Positions 1 through 8,675 of a DNA stretch of 64,000 nucleotides are shown piece after piece. The stretch's first letter is position 1; every line of letters begins with the position of its first letter. The stretch covers positions 558,001 to 622,000 of the forward strand of contig NZ_CP059202.1 of NCBI RefSeq assembly GCF_014251815.1, written 5' to 3'. Below the pieces are notes generated by a model. It did not search any database and had not been told where the DNA came from. It worked only from the letters and a program-made list of their open reading frames with translations. This DNA is from Blattabacterium cuenoti (lineage in GTDB: Bacteria > Bacteroidota > Bacteroidia > Flavobacteriales > Blattabacteriaceae). Position numbers and translations under genes: made by a program.

Positions 1-187
1 ATAATGGCATCTTATAAAGAGGTAATGATGGAATAATAACTTGATAACCTTTTTTTGGAAAAAAATCTAAAAGAGCTTTGAAATTGCTTAATCCGCCCAT
101 TAATCCATGAAGTAAAATCAAAGGATGACCTTTTCCTTTTTTTATATGAGGAAACTTTTTTTTTTGATTCTCAATGAGATAAAGCAT
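1..187 (-). CDS. alpha/beta hydrolase, N-terminal part (cut by window edge)
   Basis: About 62 residues are visible from an ATG at 187 reading out through position 1. After a basic start the chain has the strand plus oxyanion-type turn PLILLHGLMGG (about residues 22-32) and then a Gly-Tyr-Gln-Val stretch, which is how alpha/beta hydrolases (esterases, lipases) begin. The nucleophile and the rest lie outside the window, so substrate cannot be told. It follows rnc by 25 nt on the same strand and may be the last gene of the acpP-fabF-rnc unit. A run of ten A residues sits in codons 8-11. Confidence 0.6.
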   Translation of the reverse strand, partial: MLYLIENQKKKFPHIKKGKGHPLILLHGLMGGLSNFKALLDFFPKKGYQVIIPSLPLYKMPL

Positions 188-212
188 AATATCATACGAT
201 TTACTTGTTTTT

Positions 213-968
213 TTATTTTATGTGAGTATTTTTTTTATATTTATCTTGAATGATAAAATAAGCTTCTTTCGCTGCCATTTCTTCTGATTTTTTTTTAGAA
301 AAACCTCTTCCTTTAGTTTGAATTCCACATTCTGGTACTGTAAATTCAGATAAATAAATAATTTTGTTTTGATTTTTATCTTCTCTAAAAGTTTTAAAAT
401 TTATAAGAAATTTATTTTTTTGAGCCCATTCCATAATCCATACTTTATAGCTGAAAATTTCATTTTGCAATTTTTCGAAATTTACATGAGTATATAATAT
501 TCTTTTATGTACAAAATTTTCACATTTTCGATATCCTCTCTCCAAATAAATAAATCCTATTAAAGCTTCAAGTGTATTTCCCAGTATATTATTATCAGAT
601 ATTATAGATTTATCGAAAAAAATATCTGCAATTGTTAATTTTTTCGAAATTTCATTTAAATTTCTTCTACATACTATTTGAGATCGTATTTGAGTTAATT
701 CTCCTTCTTTTTTTTCAGGAAATTTCTCACATAAAAAATGTGATATAATAGAATTTAATACAGCATCTCCCAAAAATTCTAATCTTTGAAAATTAATAGA
801 ATAATTTTGATTAGAATTTCTCTTTTTTGCAGAAAAACTATATAGAAATACTTCCTTTAAAAATTCCGTGTTTTTTGGACGAAACCCTAATATTTTTATC
901 AATATTCTAACTATTAAAGCAGAATAATCATTTTTTTTTTCAAAAAAATTACTATTTTCAGATAACAT
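213..968 (-). CDS. rnc: Ribonuclease III
   Basis: Endoribonuclease that cuts double-stranded RNA, for rRNA precursor processing and mRNA turnover. The 251-residue protein has the RNase III signature RLEFLGDAVLN around residues 62-72, the second acidic motif NTLEALIGFIYL around 131-142, and a C-terminal double-stranded RNA-binding domain with GRGFSKKKSEEMAAKEA near the end. Length is normal. The ATG at 968 overlaps the fabF stop codon by one base (TAATG), so translation is probably coupled. The acpP-fabF-rnc order is common in Flavobacteriales. Confidence 0.95.
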   Translation of the reverse strand: MLSENSNFFEKKNDYSALIVRILIKILGFRPKNTEFLKEVFLYSFSAKKRNSNQNYSINFQRLEFLGDAVLNSIISHFLCEKFPEKKEGELTQIRSQIVCRRNLNEISKKLTIADIFFDKSIISDNNILGNTLEALIGFIYLERGYRKCENFVHKRILYTHVNFEKLQNEIFSYKVWIMEWAQKNKFLINFKTFREDKNQNKIIYLSEFTVPECGIQTKGRGFSKKKSEEMAAKEAYFIIQDKYKKNTHIK

Positions 969-2218
969 TATATTTTTTTAAATAAAATACAAACATTATG
1001 CCCTCCGAAACCAAAAGTGTTACATACACTAATTTTTACCTCTTTTTTTATCGCTTTGTTTGGAGTTAAATTAATTTTTGTATCTATATTTTTATCTATA
1101 CGGAACAAATTTATAGTGGGAGGAATAATTCCTTTTTTTAAAGGAAGAATTGATGCAATTGCTTCTATTGCTCCAGCTGCCCCTAACAAATGCCCAGTCA
1201 TAGATTTTGTTGAATTAATATTTATATTATATATATTTTCATGAAATACTTTTTGAATTGCTTTTATCTCTGCAAGATCTCCTAATTTAGTAGATGTTCC
1301 ATGAGAATTAATATGATCTACATCTTTGCTTTTAATTCCCGCATCTTGAATCGCTGATTTCATAGCCAAAATAATTCCTTTTCCTTCTGGATGAGGAGCT
1401 GTAATATGGTAAGCATCTCCGGACATCCCTACTCCTACGATTTCAGCATATATATTAGCCCCTCTTTCTTTAGCGTGTTGATATTCTTCAAGAATAAGAC
1501 ATCCGGCCCCTTCTCCTAACACAAATCCATCTCTATTTTCATCAAAAGGTCGTGATGCGGTTTTATAATCTTCGTTTCTGGTAGATAATGCATGCAAAGC
1601 GTTAAATCCTCCTACTCCACTTTGTGTAATAGCGGCTTCAGATCCTCCAGTAACCATAATATCAGCCTTTCCTAAACATATTAGATGATAAGCATCTACA
1701 ATAGCATTAGAAGATGAAGCACAAGCAGACACTGTAGCATAATTTGGGCCATGAAGACCATAATTCATAGAAATAAAACCAGCAGTTATATCTATAAGCA
1801 TTTTTGGAATAAAAAATGGACTAAACCTAGGTGATTTTCCTCCATGTATATAATCTGAAATAGACTCTTCTAAATTTAGAAGACCTCCAATTCCAGATGA
1901 CCAAACCACTCCGATTCTTTCTCTTTTTTCTTTTGAAAAATTGATTTTACTGTTTTTTATCGCTTCTTCTGAAGCGATAATCCCATATTGTGCACAAGGG
2001 TCTAATTTCCGTCTTTCTTTTTTATTAAAAAAAATACTAGGATCATAATTCTTTAACTCACAAGCAAATTTGGTTTTATATTTCTTGGTATCAAAAGAAG
2101 TAATGGGTGCACAACCATTTTTTCCTTTGACAAGAGAAATCCAATATTCATCAACAGTATTCCCTATAGGAGTAATAGAACCAATACCAGTAACTACTAC
2201 TTTTTTTAATCCATCCAT
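968..2218 (-). CDS. fabF: 3-oxoacyl-[acyl-carrier-protein] synthase II
   Basis: Condensing enzyme of fatty acid elongation, joining malonyl-ACP to acyl-ACP in the cytoplasm. The 416-residue protein has the thiolase-fold active site: Cys166 in TVSACASSS, His306 in HINSHGTST, Lys338 and His343 in STKSMTGHLLGAAGA. Length is normal for FabF. It begins 23 nt after acpP, its own carrier protein, and its stop codon overlaps the rnc start, so the three genes are very likely one transcript. FabG and the FabZ domain for the same cycle lie elsewhere in the window. Confidence 0.96.
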   Translation of the reverse strand: MDGLKKVVVTGIGSITPIGNTVDEYWISLVKGKNGCAPITSFDTKKYKTKFACELKNYDPSIFFNKKERRKLDPCAQYGIIASEEAIKNSKINFSKEKRERIGVVWSSGIGGLLNLEESISDYIHGGKSPRFSPFFIPKMLIDITAGFISMNYGLHGPNYATVSACASSSNAIVDAYHLICLGKADIMVTGGSEAAITQSGVGGFNALHALSTRNEDYKTASRPFDENRDGFVLGEGAGCLILEEYQHAKERGANIYAEIVGVGMSGDAYHITAPHPEGKGIILAMKSAIQDAGIKSKDVDHINSHGTSTKLGDLAEIKAIQKVFHENIYNININSTKSMTGHLLGAAGAIEAIASILPLKKGIIPPTINLFRIDKNIDTKINLTPNKAIKKEVKISVCNTFGFGGHNVCILFKKI

Positions 2219-2241
2219 AGACTGTATAATATAAATCTATA

Positions 2242-2496
2242 TTATCCTTTTTCTCCTCTTTCCATCAAAATACTTTCTATAGCCTGCACAGCTTCACCTA
2301 CTGTTGTTATTTTTTCAGCTTTTTCATCCGAAATACTAATATTGAATTCTTTTTCAAACTCCATAATAAGTTCTACTATATCTAAGGAATCGGCTCCTAA
2401 ATCATTTGTAAAACTAGCAGTAGGAGTAATATCGCTTTCTTCTACGTTTAGTTTTTCTATAATAAGAGCATTGACTTTGGATGCAATATCAGACAT
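2242..2496 (-). CDS. acpP: Acyl carrier protein
   Basis: Small acidic carrier of growing fatty acyl chains. The chosen start at 2496 gives 84 residues beginning MSDIASKV, the normal ACP N-terminus. The reading frame is open further upstream, but that Lys/Tyr-rich extension does not look like ACP. The phosphopantetheine attachment site is Ser37 in the motif [12 protein letters not shown]. First gene of acpP-fabF-rnc. The tail after the helical core is slightly extended (ERGEKG). Confidence 0.95.
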   Translation of the reverse strand: MSDIASKVNALIIEKLNVEESDITPTASFTNDLGADSLDIVELIMEFEKEFNISISDEKAEKITTVGEAVQAIESILMERGEKG

Positions 2497-2587
2497 AGAT
2501 TCATAATTTTTTTTATGATACAAAATTAGTAAACTTTTGTAAATCATATATAAATTTGCTTTATCATACATAAATAGTAGATGATAT
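2497..2587. promoter_or_regulatory. Divergent promoter region between acpP and pckA
   Basis: Ninety-one bases between two divergent genes. The Bacteroidota sigma-A -7 consensus TAnnTTTG occurs on both strands: TAAATTTG at 2551-2558 facing pckA, and TAATTTTG on the minus strand (2528-2521) facing acpP. I did not find a convincing -33 TTG at the ideal distance for either, so this is a proposal. A short reading frame continuing upstream of acpP is probably not translated. Confidence 0.35.
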
Positions 2588-4165
2588 ATGATCTCTTTTT
2601 CTCTAGAAAATTATGGAATTTTGAATTCTTCATACAATTGGCAATTGACCCCTTATGAATTGCAAAAAATCATTATTCAAAAAAAAATGGGAATCGAAAC
2701 AAAATCAGGTGTTTTAGCTATAAATACAGGTTTTTTTACTGGAAGATCACCTAAAGATCGATTTATTGTAAAAGATAGTATTACAGAAAAAAAAGTTTGG
2801 TGGGATGGAAAATTTAACCAATCTTTTGATTCAAACAAATTTGATAAATTACATAAAAAGATGGTACAATATTTATCCGGAAAAACTTTATATATCCGAG
2901 ATGGATATCTTTGTTCTGATAAACGTTATCAATTAAATGTTCGTTCTATTAGTGAATATCCATGGTCTGATCTATTTATTCATAATCTATTTTTTAGATT
3001 TTCAAAATTGGAAAGAATTTATCCAGATTGGTTGTTGTTATGTGCACCAGGATTTCAGGCGAACCCCATACAAGATGGAACACGAAATAAAAATTTTTCT
3101 ATATTAAATTTTTCTAAAAAAATAATCCTAATTGGAGGATCAGGATATACAGGAGAAATTAAAAAATCTATATTTTCTGTTTTAAATTTTATACTCCCCA
3201 TGTATAAAAATGTTTTTCCTATGCATTGTTCCGCCAATGTAGGAAAACATAAAAAAGATACAGCTCTATTTTTTGGTTTATCTGGAACAGGAAAAACTAC
3301 TATTTCTAATGATGTTAATAGAAATTTGGTTGGAGATGATGAACATGGATGGACTTGTGATAACATTGTTTTCAATTTTGAAGGAGGATGTTATGCTAAA
3401 ATATTGGGGATTTCTAAAAAAAATGAACCGATGATTTATCATGCAATAAAAAGAGGAGCCATGTTAGAAAATGTAATTTTTAAAAAAAAAACTAGAGAAG
3501 TAGATTTTTTTAATGATACTATTACTCAAAATATGAGAATAAGTTATCCAATTTATTTTATAAATAATATTGAACAAAAATTATTGTCTTCTAATATAAA
3601 AAATATTTTTTTTCTAACATATGATGCTTTTGGGGTATTTCCACCTATAGCTAAACTTAATAAAGCACAATCATCTTATTATTTTTTATTAGGGTATACA
3701 TCTAAAGTTGCTGGAACTGAATTTAATATTCAAAAACCAAAAGCTACTTTTTCTTCTTGTTTTGGAGGGCCATTCATGCCTTTACCCCCCGTTCAATACA
3801 CAAAAATGTTAATGAAAAAATTAGATGAGACCGAAATAAATGTTTGGATGATTAACACTGGATTGACATCGGAAGGGGCTGGACATCGTATGAAATTAGA
3901 TGATACACGTAAAATTGTGCAAAATGTTTTAAATGGTTTTTTATCAGAGGTTCCTTACGAAAAATATCCTATTTTTAACTTTGAAATACCAAAATATTGT
4001 CCTGGTGTATCTTCTAATATATTAAATCCTAAAAATTCATGGAAAAACAAAGAAATGTATCAAAACCAAGTTCGTGTCCTTGCCAAAAAGTTTATTCAAC
4101 ATTTTGATATATATAGACAATATGCAGACAAAAATATTTCATCTGGAGAACCTGTCTTAGAATAA
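2588..4165 (+). CDS. pckA: Phosphoenolpyruvate carboxykinase (ATP)
   Basis: Converts oxaloacetate and ATP to phosphoenolpyruvate and CO2, the entry step of gluconeogenesis. The 525-residue protein has the kinase P-loop GLSGTGKTT around residues 230-238 and the metal/nucleotide motif GDDEHGW around 255-261, plus the family's N-terminal [11 protein letters not shown] motif and the later FSSCFGGPF and [10 protein letters not shown] stretches. Full length for the ATP-dependent type. It ends 7 nt before the oppositely oriented ribE, with no room for a normal terminator. Together with gapA it suggests amino acids or TCA intermediates supply hexose precursors. Confidence 0.96.
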   Translation: MISFSLENYGILNSSYNWQLTPYELQKIIIQKKMGIETKSGVLAINTGFFTGRSPKDRFIVKDSITEKKVWWDGKFNQSFDSNKFDKLHKKMVQYLSGKTLYIRDGYLCSDKRYQLNVRSISEYPWSDLFIHNLFFRFSKLERIYPDWLLLCAPGFQANPIQDGTRNKNFSILNFSKKIILIGGSGYTGEIKKSIFSVLNFILPMYKNVFPMHCSANVGKHKKDTALFFGLSGTGKTTISNDVNRNLVGDDEHGWTCDNIVFNFEGGCYAKILGISKKNEPMIYHAIKRGAMLENVIFKKKTREVDFFNDTITQNMRISYPIYFINNIEQKLLSSNIKNIFFLTYDAFGVFPPIAKLNKAQSSYYFLLGYTSKVAGTEFNIQKPKATFSSCFGGPFMPLPPVQYTKMLMKKLDETEINVWMINTGLTSEGAGHRMKLDDTRKIVQNVLNGFLSEVPYEKYPIFNFEIPKYCPGVSSNILNPKNSWKNKEMYQNQVRVLAKKFIQHFDIYRQYADKNISSGEPVLE

Positions 4166-4172
4166 GATATAT

Positions 4173-4772
4173 TTATATTTTTTTATATTTTTGTATGAAT
4201 TTATTCATATATTTCCCTAATATATCAAATTCTATATTAACAATACCCCCGATCTCCATTTGATGGAGATTGGTTTTTTTATAAGTATAAGGAAGAACAG
4301 AAACGCTAAATGTGTATTGATTACATGTTATTATAGTTAGACTTATTCCATTAATAGCAATAGAACCTTTTTCTACAACTAGATCATCCAATTTTTTTTC
4401 AGATTTAAAAAAAAATAACCAACTTCCATTTCTATTTTCAATATCAGTAATCGTAGCAATTGTATCTATATGCCCTTGAACTATATGTCCATTTAACCTT
4501 TCATGTAACATAATTCCTCTTTCTAAATTCACTTCATCTTTAATTTTTAAAAAATTCAAATTAGTACATAACAAAGTCTCTTCGGAAGCTAGGACTGAAT
4601 AAGTGTTTTTATTAACATCCATAATACTTAAACATATTCCATTATGACAAATACTTTGATTGATTTTAATATCATTATTTGAAAATGGATTATTGAAAGT
4701 CATACAAAGATTGTTTTTATCACGATTTAATTGATGTACTTTTACTGTGCATTCTATGATTCCAGTAAACAT
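4173..4772 (-). CDS. ribE: Riboflavin synthase
   Basis: Dismutates two molecules of 6,7-dimethyl-8-ribityllumazine to riboflavin, the last step of vitamin B2 synthesis. The 199-residue protein begins with the diagnostic MFTGIIE and consists of two tandem lumazine-binding barrels; the second starts near LNGHIVQGHIDT around residue 93. Normal length. The C-terminal helix involved in trimer formation is present. Single gene, convergent with pckA; ribF lies 3 kb away. Confidence 0.93.
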   Translation of the reverse strand: MFTGIIECTVKVHQLNRDKNNLCMTFNNPFSNNDIKINQSICHNGICLSIMDVNKNTYSVLASEETLLCTNLNFLKIKDEVNLERGIMLHERLNGHIVQGHIDTIATITDIENRNGSWLFFFKSEKKLDDLVVEKGSIAINGISLTIITCNQYTFSVSVLPYTYKKTNLHQMEIGGIVNIEFDILGKYMNKFIQKYKKI

Positions 4773-4840
4773 AATATAATTTAATATAATTTTTATTAAA
4801 TTAATTAAATAAATATAAATATCATAAAAATGAAAAAAGT

Positions 4841-5881
4841 ATGAATTATAGAAACAAAAAAATTAAAGTAGGATTTACCACTGGTGATATTAACGGAATA
4901 GGAATAGAGATTCTTTTGAAAGTATGTTGCAAAAAAAAACTTTTAGATTTTTTTACTCCGATATTGTTTGGATCTACAAAATTATGTTTTTATTATAAAA
5001 AAATTTTGAATATAGAAATCAACAATATACGAGAAATAAAAAATTTTAAAGAAGCTATTGATTATAAAATTAATGTATTTAATATATGGAAAGAAGATAT
5101 TCAATTTGAATCTATAAAAATCAATGACCCTGAATCAGGAAAATACCCCCTTTCATCTTTGAAAAGAGCTGTAAAAGCTTTAAAAGAAGGAAAAATAGAT
5201 GTACTTGTAACTGCTCCAGTTAATAAAAAACATATAAATTTTAAGAATTCTTCATTTTTCGGTCATACTGAATATCTACAAAATGTTTTAGAAGGTGAAT
5301 CATTAATGTTAATGATTCATGATATTTTAAAAATTGCATTAGTCACTAATCATTTGCCATTAAAAAAGGTGAGCACAGAAATAAATATCAAAAAAATAAT
5401 AAAATCAATTAAAATTTTACGTCAATCTCTAACCATTGATTTTTGTATAGAAAAACCCAAAATAGCAGTTTTGGGATGTAATCCACATTCGAGTGATAAT
5501 GGGTTAATAGGAAATGAAGAAAAAACAAAAATTAAACCAGCTATTGATAGTTTATTTCAAGACCAAGGATGCTTAGTTTTTGGTCCCTATTCTTCCGATA
5601 GTTTTTTTGGAAATCAAAGTTATCGTAATTTTGATGCTGTTTTAGCTATGTATCATGATCAAGGACTAATCCCTTTTAAGACCTTAACTTTTAATCAAGG
5701 AGTAAATTTTACAGCTGGACTTTCTCATATCCGAACATCTCCTGATCATGGGGTCGCCTATGATATAGCTAAAAAAGGAATTGCCAATGAGAATTCATTT
5801 GAAGAAGCTATTTTTAATGCTATAAAAATATTCAAAAACAGACAAGAATATATAAAACTTAGTTCATCCAAACTATTATAA
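4841..5881 (+). CDS. pdxA: 4-hydroxythreonine-4-phosphate dehydrogenase
   Basis: NAD-dependent oxidation of 4-phosphohydroxy-threonine in the deoxyxylulose-5-phosphate-dependent route to pyridoxal phosphate; the product is condensed by PdxJ. The 346-residue protein shows the family motifs FTTGDINGIGIE near the N-terminus, VTAPVNKKHI, the metal-ligand region FGHTEYL, MYHDQGLIPFK and the C-terminal RTSPDHGVAYD. Length is normal. The last six bases overlap the oppositely oriented atpC. Other genes of the pathway in this window are pdxH and the end of pdxJ. Confidence 0.95.
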   Translation: MNYRNKKIKVGFTTGDINGIGIEILLKVCCKKKLLDFFTPILFGSTKLCFYYKKILNIEINNIREIKNFKEAIDYKINVFNIWKEDIQFESIKINDPESGKYPLSSLKRAVKALKEGKIDVLVTAPVNKKHINFKNSSFFGHTEYLQNVLEGESLMLMIHDILKIALVTNHLPLKKVSTEINIKKIIKSIKILRQSLTIDFCIEKPKIAVLGCNPHSSDNGLIGNEEKTKIKPAIDSLFQDQGCLVFGPYSSDSFFGNQSYRNFDAVLAMYHDQGLIPFKTLTFNQGVNFTAGLSHIRTSPDHGVAYDIAKKGIANENSFEEAIFNAIKIFKNRQEYIKLSSSKLL

Positions 5882-6106
5882 AATCACAACAATTATGTTT
5901 TTTTTTACTTGCAATAAACCTCCTTCTATTTTTATATCTTTTTTTTCCTTTTTTAATTCTAATTTTAAAAAACCACTTTTTAATATAGAAATAAATGGAG
6001 CATGATATTTTAATATTTGGAAATACCCCTGATAGCCAGGAGCTATAATAGAAATAATATCTCCTTGATACAAAATTTTATGAGAACCAATAATTTTTAA
6101 TTTCAT
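5876..6106 (-). CDS. atpC: ATP synthase F1 epsilon subunit (short form)
   Basis: Epsilon subunit of the F1 rotor. Only 76 residues: the N-terminal beta-sandwich is present (IISIIAPGYQGYFQILKYHAPFI), while the C-terminal helical hairpin that inhibits the enzyme in Escherichia coli is absent. Short epsilon subunits are usual in Flavobacteriales, so this is not taken as damage. It begins 15 nt after atpD on the same strand and overlaps the end of pdxA by 6 nt in the opposite direction. Confidence 0.85.
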   Translation of the reverse strand: MKLKIIGSHKILYQGDIISIIAPGYQGYFQILKYHAPFISILKSGFLKLELKKEKKDIKIEGGLLQVKKNIIVVIL

Positions 6107-6121
6107 AAATAATTAATTTTT

Positions 6122-7669
<1,548 letters not shown>

Positions 7670-7670
7670 T

Positions 7671-7678
7671 TATATTTG
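7671..7678 (+). promoter_or_regulatory. Candidate -7 promoter box for ribF
   Basis: The octamer TATATTTG fits the Bacteroidota -7 consensus TAnnTTTG and points toward ribF. It would give a leader of about 50 nt that contains the inverted repeat at 7682-7707. No clear -33 element was identified. Confidence 0.3.
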
Positions 7679-7681
7679 TAA

Positions 7682-7707
7682 ATTACTATTTGCACTAAAA
7701 TAGTAAT
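7682..7707. repeat. Perfect inverted repeat between atpD and ribF
   Basis: Ten-base arms ATTACTATTT (7682-7691) and AAATAGTAAT (7698-7707) are exact reverse complements, separated by GCACTA. It lies in the 103-base divergent gap, about 45-70 nt upstream of atpD and about 33-58 nt upstream of ribF. It could be an operator or a leader hairpin. In AT-rich sequence such repeats also arise by chance. Confidence 0.6.
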
Positions 7708-7739
7708 AGTAAGTAAATGTAAGAGAAAAGATATAAATT

Positions 7740-8675
7740 TTGAAAATTTATTCATTAATTGATGAATTTTCTTCTTTGCATCCATGTGGATTTACACTTG
7801 GAATTTTTGACGGGGTTCATGTGGGTCATAAAAAAATTATCAGAAATTTAATTTTTAGATCGAAAAAAAAATATTGTTCAGTTCTGCTCACTTTTTATCC
7901 GCATCCAAAAAAAATATTGAGTTCTGATAAAAAATTTTATTATTTAAATACTCTTTCTGAAAGAATATATAACTTAAAAAAAACAGGAATAGAACACTTA
8001 ATTATTCATCCTTTTACTTTAGATTTTTCAAAACTAAAAACTAAAGATTTTTTAGAAAAAATTTTACATCCTAAACACAAAATTAAACAAATCATCACTG
8101 GATACGATTCTTATATCGGAAAAAACAGAGATAATTTTTACGAAAAATTAAAAAAACTGTCTCATAGAATCGAAGTTTATCAAGTAAGTCCTTACAAATT
8201 GAGGAATAAAATAGTGAGTTCTACTAATATACGTGAATCTCTTTTATCAGGAAATTTGCAATGGGCGAACCAAGCTTTGGGGTATTTTTATACATTATCT
8301 GGTAATGTAATAAAAGGAAAAGGAATAGGAAAAATGATTAATTTCCCCACTGCAAATCTACAAATAGATTCAGAAAAATTAATTCCTAAAAAAGGAGTTT
8401 ATGCTGTAAAAATTAATTATTTAAATAACATATATCTAGGAATGTTAAATATAGGAATTAATCCTACTATAGAAAAAGAAAATAAAAAAATAAAAATAGA
8501 AGTGCATATATTCGATTTTTTTGAAAATATATATGGAAGAAAAATAGATATTTTAATGATTCGTATAATACGTGAAGAAAAGAAATTCGATTCAATTCAG
8601 GAGTTAAAAAAACAAATATGCATGGATAAAATAAATATCCAAAAATTTTTTTATTGTGAAAAAAAGAATAGATAA
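7740..8675 (+). CDS. ribF: Bifunctional riboflavin kinase / FAD synthetase
   Basis: Phosphorylates riboflavin to FMN and adenylates FMN to FAD. The 311-residue protein has the N-terminal adenylyltransferase domain with GIFDGVHVGHKKII (around residues 22-35) and FYPHPKK, and the C-terminal kinase domain with GKGIGKMINFPTANL (about 196-210). Start is TTG at 7740: it gives the family-typical MKIYSLIDEF, and no in-frame ATG lies upstream (a nearby ATG is followed directly by TAA). Its end overlaps the next gene by 20 nt. Confidence 0.93.
   Translation: MKIYSLIDEFSSLHPCGFTLGIFDGVHVGHKKIIRNLIFRSKKKYCSVLLTFYPHPKKILSSDKKFYYLNTLSERIYNLKKTGIEHLIIHPFTLDFSKLKTKDFLEKILHPKHKIKQIITGYDSYIGKNRDNFYEKLKKLSHRIEVYQVSPYKLRNKIVSSTNIRESLLSGNLQWANQALGYFYTLSGNVIKGKGIGKMINFPTANLQIDSEKLIPKKGVYAVKINYLNNIYLGMLNIGINPTIEKENKKIKIEVHIFDFFENIYGRKIDILMIRIIREEKKFDSIQELKKQICMDKINIQKFFYCEKKNR

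Noticed and set aside
3055..3375. 106-codon minus-strand open frame inside pckA
   Set aside because: Antisense shadow of the P-loop region of a clear gene; no family resemblance.
4100..4300. FMN riboswitch near ribE
   Set aside because: The upstream regions of ribE and ribF are short and show none of the conserved riboswitch elements.
5876..6106. atpC as a truncated pseudogene
   Set aside because: The 76-residue form with only the beta-sandwich is usual in Flavobacteriales, and it is directly linked to atpD.
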